Of a DNA stretch of 64,000 nucleotides, positions 37,253 through 49,043 are shown piece by piece. The DNA comes from Aristolochia californica (lineage: Eukaryota; Streptophyta; Magnoliopsida; Piperales; Aristolochiaceae). Location: NCBI GenBank assembly GCA_029961685.1, contig JARWKL010000005.1:19868164-19932163 (forward strand). Direction: 5' to 3'. The translations under genes were made by a program, and so were the position numbers. Under the pieces are notes generated by a model, which did no database searches, was not told the DNA's origin, and saw nothing but the letters and a program-made list of their open reading frames with translations. Position 1 is the stretch's first letter. Each line of letters opens with the position of its first letter.

Positions 37253-40200
37253 GGATACATAGGTCATTTTCATATTTGACATGTTTCAAGCATGCATATC
37301 CATTTTTTAGAACATGTAGAAAAATCTCTTTCTTATAAAATTCTGAGCTATTACGGTTGGACTAGTGGAAGTTCCAAAACTAGGATAACAAAACTTTTAT
37401 GTTCATTTGTGGGTTGTGGATAAATTTTCTTTACTTACATTTGTTTATTTCTTTAAATTCTTTCCATATATAAAGTCTAAAATTTTTATTTTGTTGTGAT
37501 CTTCTTGGCTTTTATCTCTTTTTTTGGTAACGAGATGAAGGGAATGTGAAAACTCAAGTTTTGATTTAAGGAAAAAGTATACATCTCAAATGGAAATGCA
37601 CAATGCACAAATGTAGAGAGAGATAATTCCAAAAAGTGGCTATAATTTTTATGGATTGTACACTCTTTTAAGTTTTTGTATATCAGGTTCAACAATCGTC
37701 GAAAAAAGGGGGAGGCGGGGGATTTTTAACTGAGTGTTGACTCCAAAATCCTTAAGTCATTCCTTACAAAAATATAGCCCGTTACGCATGATAAATCACT
37801 TTACATTCATCTATGATCGTTAGGTCCACTTTTTGTAAATGGGCAAAATAATGTCTTGTTTGACTCGGGTAAATATCCCACCGCACGTTCACTTGAGAAT
37901 TTAATGTTATTCTCTTTAAAAGGTTAGGATCCATCGGTCATTTGCATCTTTAACATGTTTCAATCATGCATATTCATTTTTTAAAGGATGTTTAGAAAAA
38001 TCTTTTTCTTATAAAATTCTGAGCAATCAGGGTTGAACTAGTGGAATTTCCCAAACTTGGATAACAAAACTTTTCATTTGTGGTGTGTGAATAATTTTTT
38101 TTACTTACATTTGTTTATTGATTAAAATTATTTCCATTCATAATATCTAAAATTTTCATTTTATTGTGGTCTACATGCCTTTGATCTTTTTTTTTGTTTA
38201 CGAGATGAAGGGAAAGTGAAAACTAAAGTTTTGATTTAAGAAAAAAGTATATATCTAAAATGGAAATTCATAATGCAAAAATGTAGACAGAGATAATTCC
38301 AAAAGGTGTTAGTCATTTTTAGGGATTGTAAACTCTTTTAGTTTTTATATATCAGGTTCTGCAATCGTCGGGAGAAGGGGGAGGCGGAGGATTTTTAGCT
38401 GAGTGTTGATTCCCAATCCATAAGTCTGTCCTTACAAAAATATAGCTCATTACGCCTGATAAATCACTTCACAATCATCTATGATCGTTAGGTCAACTTT
38501 TTGTAAGTGGGCAAAATAATGGTTTGTTTGACTCGGGTAAATATCCCACCGCACCTACACTTGAGAATTTAATGTTGCTCTATTTAAAAGGTTTGGTTCC
38601 AAAGGTCATTTTCATCCTTAACATGTTTCAAGCATGCATATCCATTTTTTAAAACATCTGTAGAAAAATCTCTTCCTTATAAAATTCCGAGTTATTAGGT
38701 TTGAACTAGAGGAATCTCCCAAACATGGATAACATAACTTTTGTGTTCATTTGTGGTGTGTGAATAAATTTTATTTACTTCCATTTGTTGTTTGCTTTAA
38801 ATTCTTTTCATACTTAAACTCTAAAATATTCATTTGGTGGTGATTTATTTGCCTCTTTTCTCTTTTTTCTTTATGAAAAGAAGGGAAAGTGAAAACTCTA
38901 GTTTTGATTTAAGAAAAATGTATACATCTAAAATATAAATGCACAATGCATAAATGTACAGAGAGATTATTCCTAAAAGTGTCAGTAATTTTTAGGGATT
39001 GAAAACTCTTTTTAGTTTTTATATATCAGATTCTGCAATCGAAGGGAAAAAGGGGAGGGGGATTTTTAATTGAGTGTTGACTCCCAATCCATAAGTCATT
39101 ACTTACAAAAATATAGCCCATTATGCATGATAAATCACTTTACAATCATTTATGATCGTTAGGTCAGCTTTTTGTAAGTGGACAAAATAATGGCTTGTTT
39201 GACTAGGGTAAATATCCCACCGCACCTTAACTTGAGAATTTAATGTTATTCTCTTTAAAAGGTTTGTATCCATAGGTCATTTGCATCTTTAACATGTTTC
39301 AAGCATCCATACCTATTTTTTAAAACATGTGTAGAAAAATCTCTTTCTTATAAAATTCCGAGCTATTAGGGTTGGACTAGAAGAATTTCCCAAAGTTGGA
39401 TAACAAAACTCTTTTGTTCATTTGTGGTGTGTGAATAAATTTTCTTTCTTACATTTGTTGTTTGCTTTAAATTATTTTCATACTTAAACTCTAAAATTTT
39501 CATTTTTTTGTGATCTATTTTCCTTTTATCTCTTTTTTTATTTACAGCATGAAGGGAAAATGAAAACTCAAGTTTTGATTTAACAAAAAAGTATTCATCT
39601 AAAATGGAAATGCACAATGCACAAATGTAGAGAGAGATAATTCCAAAATGTGTGTGTAATTTTTAGGGATTGTAAACTCTTTATAGTTCTTTTTTTCAGG
39701 TTTTGCAATCGTCGAGAAAAGGGGGAGGCTGTGGATTTTTATCTGAGTGTTGGCTCCCAATTCATAAGTCATTCCTTACAAAAATATATCCCATTACACA
39801 TGATCAATCACTTCACAATCATCTATGATCATCAGGACAACTTTTTGTAAATACGGAAAATAATGGCTTCTTTGACTCGGCTAAATATCCCACCGCACGT
39901 TCACTTGAGAATTTAATGTTAGTCTCTTTAAAAGGTTTGGATCCATAGGTCAATTGTATCTTTAACATGTTTCAAACATGCATATCCATTTTTGAAACCA
40001 TGTGTAGAAAAATCTCATGCTTACAAAATTCCGAGCTATTAGGGTTGAACTAGTGGAATTTCCCAAACTTGGATAACAAAACTTTTGTGTTCATTTGTGG
40101 TGTGTGGATAAATTTTCTTTACTTACATTTTTTTATTGCTTTAAATTCTTTCCAAACATAAACTCTAAAATTTTCATTTTGTTGTGATCGTTTTGCCTTT

Positions 40201-41226
40201 TATCTCTTTTTTTTTAACGAGATGAAGGGAAAGTGAAAACTCATGTTTGGATTTGAGGAAAAAGTATACATCTAAAATGGAAATGCACAATGCAAAATGC
40301 AGAGAGAGATTATTCCAAAAAGTGTATGTAATTTATATGGATTGTACACTCTTTTTAGTTTTTGTATATCAGGTTCAGCAATCGTCGGAAAAAGGGGGAG
40401 GCGGGGGATTTTTGGATGAGTGTTGACTCCAAAATCCATAAGTCATTCCTTAAAAAAATATATCCCGTTGCACATGATAAATCACTTTAGAATCACCTAT
40501 GATCGTTAGGTCAGCTTTTTGTAAATGGGCAAAGTAATGTCTGGTTTGACTCATTTAAATATCCCACCGCACGTTCACTTCAGAATTTAATGTTATTCTC
40601 TTTAAAAGGTTTGGATCCATAGGGTCATTTGCATCTTTAACATGTTTCAAGCATGCATATCCATTTTTTAAAACATGTTCAGAAAAATCTCATTCTTAAA
40701 AAATTCCGAGCAATCAGGGTTGAACTAGTGGAATTTCCCAAACTTGGATAACAAAACATTTCATTTGTGGTGTGTGAATAATTTTTTTTTTACTTACATT
40801 TGTTTATTGCTTTAAATTATTTCCATACTTAAACTCTAAAATTTTCATTTTATTGTGGTCTATATGCCTTTTATCTCTTTTTTTGTTTACAAGATGAAGG
40901 GAAAGTAAAAACTCAAGTTTTCATTTAGGAAAAAAGTATATATCTAAAACGGAAATGCAGAATGCACAAATGTAGACAGAGATAATTCCCAAAAGTGTTA
41001 GTTATTTTTAGGGGGAGGTGGGGACTTTTAACTTTGTGTTGGCTCCCATTCCATAAGTCATTCCTTAAAAAATATAGCCCGTTACGTATGATAAATCACT
41101 TGACAATCATCTATGATCGTTAGGTCAACTTTTTGTAAATGAGCAAAATAATGGCCTGTGTTACTTGGGTAAATATCCCACCGCACGTTCTCAAGAGAAT
41201 TTAATGTTATTCTCTTTAAAAGGTTT
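37253..41226 (+). repeat. P-Q-R-S copy 2 followed by P-Q copy 3
   Basis: P, Q, R and S occur at 37253, 37927, 38595 and 39266, and P and Q again at 39939 and 40613. All three Q monomers share GAGCAATCAGGGTTGAAC and the shortened CATTTCATTTGTGG-type segment. The third Q is only 614 bp long: about 60 bp between TTTTTAGG and GGGGGAGG near 41010 are gone, with a run of G on both sides as probable microhomology. That removed the TATCAGGTTCTGC element and half of the purine tract. Confidence 0.82.
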
Positions 41227-43827
41227 GGATCCATAGGTCATTTGCATCTTTAACATGTTTCAAGCACCCATATCCATTTTTTAAAACATGTGTAGAAAAA
41301 TATTTTTCTTATAAAAATCCGAGCTATTCTGGTTGAACAAGTGGAATTTCCCAAACTTGGATAACAAAACATTGTTCAAATGTGGTGTCTGAATAAATTT
41401 TCTTTACTTAAATTTTTTTATTGCTTTAAATTCTTTCCATACATAAAACTCTAAAATTTTCATTTCGTTGTGATCTATTTGCCTTTTATCTTTTTTTTAA
41501 CGAGACGCAGGGAAAGTGAAAACTCAAGTTTTAATTTAAAAAAAAAGTATACATCAAAAATGGAAATGCACAATGCACAAAAGTAGAGAGAGATAATTCC
41601 AAAAATTTTATGTAATTTTTAGGGATTGTAAACTCTTTTTAGTTTTTATATACAAGGTTCTGCAATCGACGAGAAAAGGGGGAGGCGGTGGATTTTTAAA
41701 TGCGTGTTGACTCCAAATCCATAAGTCTTTCCTTACATAAATATAGCTCATTATGCATGATAAATCACTTTACAATCATCTCTGATTGTTAGGTCAGCCT
41801 TTTGTAATTGGGGAAAATAGTGGCTTGTTTGATTCGGATAAATATCCCACCGCACGTTCACTTGAGAATTTAATGTTATTCTCTTTAACAAGTTTGGATC
41901 CATAGGTCATTTGCATCTTTAACATGCTTCAAGCATGCATGACCATTTTTTAAAACATGTATAGAAAAATCTCTTTCTTATAAAATTCCGAGCTATTAGG
42001 GTTGAACAAGTGGAATATCCCAAACTTGGATTATAAAACTTTTGTGTTCATTTGTGGTTGTAAATAAATATTCTTTACTTACATTTGTTTATTACTTTAA
42101 ATTATTTCCATACATAAACTCTAAAATTTTTATTTTGTTGTGATTTATTTGCTTTTTATCTCTTTTTTTGTTTACGAGATGAACTCAAGTTTTGATTTTA
42201 GAAAAAAGTATACATATAAAATTGAAATGCACAATGCACAAATGTAGAGAGAGATAATTCGAAAACGTGTCTATAATTTTTAGGGATTGTAAATTCATTT
42301 TTGTTTTTATATATCAACTTCTGCAATTGCGAGGAAAAGGGGGATGCAAGTGATTTTAACTGAGTGTTTACTCCCAATCCATAAGTCATTCGTTACAAAA
42401 ATGTAGCCCATTACGCATGATAAATCACTTTACAATCATCAATGATCGTTAGGTCAACTTTTTGAAAATGGGAAAATAATGGCTTGTTTGACTCGGGTAA
42501 ATATCCCACTGCACGTTCACTTGAGAATTTAATGGTATTCTCTTTAAAAGGTTTGGATTCGTAGGTCGTTTGCATCTTTAACATGTTTCAAGAATGCATA
42601 TCCATTTTTAAAATCATGTGTATAAAAATCTCTTTCTTATAAAATTCTGAGCTATTAGGGTTGACCTAGTGAAATTTTCCAAACTTGGATAACAAAACTT
42701 TTGTATTCCGTTGTGGTATGTGAGTAAATTTTCTCTTCTTACATTTGTTATTGCTTTAAATTCTTTTCATACATAAAATCTAAAATTTTCATTTTGTTGT
42801 TATCTATTTGCCTTTTACCTCTTTTTTTTTTACGAGATGAAGGAAAAGTGAAAACTGAAATTTTTATTTAAGAAAAAAGTATACATCTAAAATGGAAATG
42901 CACAATGCAAAAATGTAGAGAGAGATAATTCCAAAAAAGTGTTTGTAATTTTTAGGGATTGCAAACTCTTTTTAATTTTTATTTATTAGGTTCTGCAGTC
43001 ATTAGGAAAAAGGGGGAGGAAGGGGATTTTTAACTGAGTGTTGACTCCCAATCAATAAGTCATTCATTAAAAAAATATAACCCTTATGCCTGATAAATCA
43101 CTTTTCAATCATCTATGATCGTTAGGTAAGCTTTTTGTAAATGGGCAAAATAATGGCTTATTCGACTGGCGTAAATATCCCACCACACGTTCACTTGATA
43201 ATTTAATGTTATTCTCTTTAAAAGGTTTGGATCTATAGGTTATTTGCATCTTTAACATGTTTCAAGCATGCATATCCATTATTTAAAACAAGTGTAGCAA
43301 AATCACTTTCTTATGAAATTCCGAGCTATTAGGGTTGAAATAGTGGAATTTCCCAAACTTAGATAACAAAACTTTTGTGTTCCTTTGTGGTGTGTGAATA
43401 AATTTTCATTACTTAAATTTGTTATTGCTTTAAATTCCTTTCATAAATAAACTCTATAATTTTCATTTTGTTGTGATCTATTCGCCTTTTATCTCTTTTT
43501 CTGTTTACGAGATGTAGGGAAAGTGAAAACTAAAGTTTTGATTTAAGAAAAATTTATACTTCTAAAATGAAAATGCACCATGCGCTAATATAGAGAGAGA
43601 TAATTCCAAAAAAGTGTTTTTAATTTTTAGGGATTGTATATCTGGTTTTACAATAGACGGGAAAAGGAGGCAAGGGATTTTTAACTGAGTGTTCACTCCC
43701 AATCCATAAGTCATTCCTTACAAAAATATAGCCAGTTACGCCTGATAAATCACTTCACAATCATCTATGATCATTAGGTTAGCTTTTTGTAAATGTGAAA
43801 AATAATGGCTTTCCCGACTAAGTGTTT
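41227..43827 (+). repeat. Four monomers leading into the tetramer repeat
   Basis: Anchors lie at 41227, 41896, 42555 (GGATTC) and 43229 (GGATCT). The last monomer is 599 bp. It lacks part of the T-rich segment near 43640, and near 43812 the sequence GGCTTTCCCGACTAAGTG joins straight to TTTGGATCC, dropping about 60 bp. Its second half (from about 43600) already has the marks of the last monomer type of the following tetramer (GTTCACTCCC, CACTTCACAATC, AAATGTGAAAAATAATGG). Confidence 0.83.
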
Positions 43828-46476
43828 GGATCCATTGGTCATTTGCATCTTTAACATGTTTCAAGCATGAATATCCATTTTTTAAGACATGCGTAGAAGA
43901 AGCTCTATCTTACAAAAATTTCGAGCTATAAGGGTTGAACTAGTGGAATTTCCCAAAAGTTGGATAAAAAAACTTTTTTGTTCATTCGTGGTGTGCGAAT
44001 AAACTTTCTTTATCTACATTTGTACATTGCTTTAAACTCTTTCCATATATAAACTCTAAAATTTTCATTTTTTTGAGATCTATTTGCCTTTTATCTCTTT
44101 TTTTGTTTACAAGATGAAGGGAAAGTGAAAACTCATGTTTTGATTTAAGAAAAAAGTAAACATCTAAAATGGAAATGCACAATTCACAAATGTAGGGAGA
44201 GAAAATTCCAAAAAGTTTCGGTAATTTTTAGGGATTGTAAACTTTTTTTTCTTTCTAGATATCAGGTTCTGCAAACTTTGGGAAAAGAGGGAGGCGAGGG
44301 ATTTTTAACTGAGTGTTGACTCCCAAGAAATAAGTCATTACTTACATAAATAATGCCCATTACAAATGATAAATCACTTTACAATCATCTATGATCGTTA
44401 GGTCAGCTTTTTGTAAATGGGAAATATAATGGCTTGTTTGACTCGGGTAAATATCCCACCGCACGTTCACTTGAGAATTTAATGTTATTCTCTTTAAAAG
44501 GTTTGGATCCATTGGTCATTTGCATCTTTAACATGTTTCAATAATGCATATCCATTTTTTAAAACAAGTGTAGAAAAATCCCTTTCTTATAAAATTCCAA
44601 GCTATAAGGGTTGAACTAGTGGAAAATCCAAAACTCTGATAACAAAAGTTTTGTCTTCATATGTGGTGTGTGAATAAATTTTATTTTCGGACATTTTTTA
44701 TTGTTTTAAATTCTTTCCATACATAAACTCTCAAATTTTCATTTTGTTTTTATCCGTTTGCCTTTTATCTCTTTTTTTTTACGAGATGAAGCGAAAGTGG
44801 AAACTTAAGTTTATTTTTAAGAAAAATGTATAAATCTAAAAAGGAAATGCAAAATGCACTAATGTAGAGAGAGATAATTCCAAAAAGTGTCTATAAGTTT
44901 TAGGGATTGTAAACACTTTTTCGTTTTTTTATATCAGGTTCTGCAATTGTCAGGGAAAGGGGGAGCCAAAGGATTTTTAACTGAGTGTTGACTCCCAATC
45001 CATAAGTCATTCCTTACAAAAATATAGAACGTTACACATGATAAATCAATTTACAATCATCTATGATAGTTAGGTCAGCTTTTTCTAAATGGCCAAAATA
45101 ATGGCTTGTTGGACTCAGGTAAATATCCCACTGCATGTTCACTTGAGAATTTAATGTTATTCTCTTTAAAACGTTTGAATCCATAGATCATTTGCATCTT
45201 TAACATGTTTTAAACATGCATATCTATTTTTTAAAACATGTGTAGAAAAATCTCTTTCCTATAAAGTTCCGAGCTATTATGGTTGAACTAGTGGAATTTC
45301 TAAAACTTGGATAACAAAACTTTTGTGTTCATTTGTGGTGTGTGAATAAATTTTCTTTGCTTACAATTTTTATTTCTTTAAATTCTTTCGAAACATAAAC
45401 TCTAAAAAATTCATTTTGTTGAGATCTATTTGCCTTTTATCTGTTTTTTTTGTTTACGAGATGAAGGGAAAGTGAAAAATCAAATTTTAATTTTAGAAAA
45501 AAGTATACATCGAAAATCGGAATTCACAATGCACAAATGTAGAGAGAGATAATTCCAAAAAGTGTCTTTAATTTTTAGGGATTGTTAAACTCTTTTAATT
45601 TTTATATATCAGGTTCTGCAATCGTCGGGAAAAGGGGGATGCGGGGGATTTTTAACAGTGTTGATTCCCATTCCATAAGTCATTCCTTTCAAAAATATAG
45701 CGCGTTACTCTTGATAAGTCACTTTACAATCATCTATGATCGTTAGGTCATCTTTCTTTAAATGGGCAAAATTTCTTGTTTGACCCTGGTAAATATCCCA
45801 CCGCACGATCACTTGAGAATTTAATGTCATTCTCTTTAAAAGGTTTGGATCCATAGGTCATTTGCATCTTTAACATGTTTCAAGCTTGCATATCTATTTT
45901 TTAAAACTTGTGTAGAAAAATCTATTTCTTATAAAATTCCGAGATATTAGGGTTGAACTAGTGGAATGTCCCTAACTTGGATAACAAAACTTTGTTTATT
46001 GCTTTAAATTCTTTTGATACATAAACTCTAAAATTTTCATTTTGTTGTGATCTATTTGCTTTTTATCTCTTTTTTTTTTACAAGATCAAGGGTAAGTGAA
46101 AATTAATATTTTGATTTAAGAAAAAATTACACATCTAAAATGGAAATGCACAATGCACAAATGTAGAGAGAGATAATTCCAAAAAAGTGCTTGTAATTTT
46201 TAAGGATTGGAAAATCTTTTTAGTTATTATTTATCGGGTTCTGCTGTCGTCGGAAAAAGGGGGAGGAGGGGGATTATTAACTGAGTGTTCACTCCCAATA
46301 ATTAAGCCATTCCTTAAAAAAATATGTCCAATTACGCATGATAAATCACTTCACAATCATCTATGATCATTATGTTAGTGTTTTGTAAATGTGAAAAATA
46401 ATGGCTTGTTTGACTCGGGTAAATATCCGACCGCACATTCACTTGAGCATTTAATGTTATTCTCTTTTAAGGGTTT
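43828..46476 (+). repeat. Tetramer higher-order repeat, copy 1
   Basis: Monomers start at 43828, 44505, 45177 and 45847, total 2649 bp. The types can be told apart. The first has AAGCTCTATCTTACAAAAAT. The second has GGATCCATTGGTCATTTGC and AATGCATATCC. The third has CCATAGATCATTTG and TCTTTCGAAACATAAAC. The fourth has a deletion giving ATAACAAAACTTTGTTTATT near 45990 and CAAGATCAAGGGTAAGTG. The same order recurs twice downstream. Confidence 0.87.
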
Positions 46477-49043
46477 GGATCCATAGGTCATTTGCATCTT
46501 TAACATGTTTCAAGCATGCATATCCATTTTTTAAAACATGTGTAGAAAAAGCTTATCTTACAAAAATTTTGAGCTATTAGTGTTGAACTAGTGGAATTTC
46601 CCAAAAGTTTGCTAAAAAAACTTTTGCATTCATTCGTGGTGTGTGAATAAACTTTCTTTATCTACATTTGTTTATTTCTTGAAATTCCTTCCATATAAAA
46701 ACTCTAAAATTTTCATTTTGTCGAGATCTATTTGCCATTTATCTCTTTTTTTTATGTGAAGGGAAAGTGAAAACTCAAGTTTTGATTTAAGAAAAAAGTA
46801 AACATCCAAAATGGATATGCACAATTCAAAAATGTAGAGAGAGATAATTCCAAAAAGTGTCTGTAATTTTTAGGGATTGTAAACTTTTTTTAGTTTTTAT
46901 AAATCAGGTTCTGCAATTGTTAGGAAAAGAGGGAAGCAGGGGATTTTTAACTGAGTGTTGAATCCCAATCAATAAGTCATTACTTACATAAATAATTCCC
47001 ATTACACATGATAAATCACTTTACATTCATCTATGATCGTTAGGTCAGCTTTTTGTAAATGGGGAAAATAATGGCTTGTTTGACTCGGGTAAATATCCCA
47101 CCGCACGTTCACTTGAGAATTTAATGTTATTCTCTTTAAAAGGTTTGGATCCATTGGTCATTTGCATCTTTAACATGTATGAAGAATGCATATCCATTTT
47201 TTAAAACAATTGTAGAAAAATCACTTTCTTATAAAATTTCAAGCTATAAGGGTTGAACTAGCAGAATATCCAAAACTGTGATAACAAATTTTTTTTCTTC
47301 ATATGTGGTGTGTGAATAAATTTTCTTTACTGACATTTGGTATTGCTTTAAATTCTTTCCATACATAAACTCTCAAATTTTCATTTTGTTGTGATCCATT
47401 TGCCTTTTATCTCTTTTTTTTGTATACGAGATGAAGCAAAAGTGAAAACTCAACTTTTGTTTCATGAAAAATGTATAAATCTAAAAAGGAAATGCAAAAT
47501 GCACTAATATAGAGAGAGATAATTCAAAAAAGTGTCTATAATTTTAGGGATTGCAAACTCTTTTTTGTTTTTATATACCAGGTTCTGCAATAGTCGGGAA
47601 AAGGGGGAGGCAAGGGATTTTTAACCGAGTGTTGACTCCCAATCCATAAGTCATTCCTTACAAAAATATAGATTGTTACGCATGATAAATCACTTTACAA
47701 TCATCTATAATCGTTAGGTCAGCTTTTTTTAAATGGCCAAAATAATGGCTTGTTTGACTCAGGTAAATATCCCACTGCACGTTCACTTGATAATTTAATG
47801 TATTATCTTTAAAAGGTTTGGATCCATAGATCATTTGAATCGTTAACTTGTTTCAAGCATGCATATCCATTTTTTAAAACATGTGTAGAAAAAACACTTT
47901 CTTATAAAATTCCTATCTATTAGGGTTGAACTAGTGGAATTTCCAAAACTTGGATAACAAAACTTTTATGTTCATTTGTGGTGTGTGAATAAATTTTCTT
48001 TGCTTACATTTGTTATTGCTTTAAATTATTTCGAAACATAAACTCTAAAATTTTCATTTTGTTGTGATCTTTTTGCCTTTTATTTTTTATTATTTTTTTT
48101 GTTTACGAGATGAAGGGAAAGTGAAAACTCAAGTTTTGATTTTAGAAAAAAGTATACATCAAAAATGGAAATGCACAATGCAAAAATGTAGAGAGAGATA
48201 ATTCCAAAAAGTGTTTCTAATTTTTAGGGATTGTAAACTCTTTTTAGTTTTTATATATCAGGTTCTGCAATCATCGGGAAAAGGGGGAGGCTGGGGATTT
48301 TAAATAGTGTTGATTCCCAATCCATAAGTCATTACTTACAAAAATATTGCCCGTTACGCATGAAAAGTCACTTTACAATCATCTATGATCGTTAGGTCAT
48401 CTTTCTTTAAACGGGAAAAATAATTGCTTGTTTGACCCTGGTAAATATCCCACCGCACAATCACTTGAGAATTTAATGTCATTCTCTTTAAAAGGTTTGG
48501 ATCCATAGGTCATTTGCATCTTTAACATGTTTTAAGCTTGCTTATCCATTTTTTAAAACTTGTGTAGAAAAATCTATTTCTTATAAAATTCCGAGATATT
48601 AGGGTTGAACTAGTGGAATGTCCCTAACTTGGATAACAAAACTTTGTTTATTGCATTAAATTCTTTCGATACATAAAGTCTAAAATGTTTATTTTGTTGT
48701 GATCTATTTGCCTTTTATCTCTTTTTTTTACAAGATCAAGGGTAAGTGAAAATTAATATTGTGATCTATTTGCCTTTTGATCTATTTTTAGTTTTTATAT
48801 ATCGGGTTCTGCAGTCGTCGAAAAAAGGTGGAGGAGGGGGATTATTAACTAAGTGTTCACTCCCAATAATTAAGTCATTCCTTACAAAAATATAGCCAAT
48901 TACGCATGATAAATCACTTCACAATCATCTATGATCGTTATGTCAGTGTTTTGTAAATGTGAAAAATAATGGTTGTTTGACTTGGGTAAATATCCCACCG
49001 CACATTCATTTTAGCATTTAATGTTATTCTCTTTTAAAGGTTT
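46477..49043 (+). repeat. Tetramer higher-order repeat, copy 2
   Basis: Monomers start at 46477, 47147, 47820 and 48499, total 2567 bp, in the same order as copy 1. It is closer to copy 3 than to copy 1: both carry AACATGTATGAAGAATGC-like or AATATGTATGAAGAATGC sequence and GTATACGAGATGAAGC. The fourth monomer (48499-49043) is only 545 bp because of a rearrangement near 48760. Confidence 0.87.
48499..49043 (+). repeat. Rearranged short monomer (545 bp)
   Basis: After GAAAATTAATATT (48748-48760) the sequence returns to GTGATCTATTTGCCTTTTGA (48761-48780), a near copy of 48697-48716 in the same monomer. It then jumps forward to TTTTTAGTTTTTATATATCG. About 150 bp of the normal monomer between these points are missing. 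The pattern is a short step back followed by a long step forward. It also shares the ACAAAACTTTGTTTATT deletion with its type. Confidence 0.82.

Noticed and set aside
43812..43825. CCCGACTAAGTG filler at a deletion junction, considered as another inverted piece
   Set aside because: The reverse complement CACTTAGTCGGG resembles no conserved monomer element closely enough, so it was left as simple junction filler.
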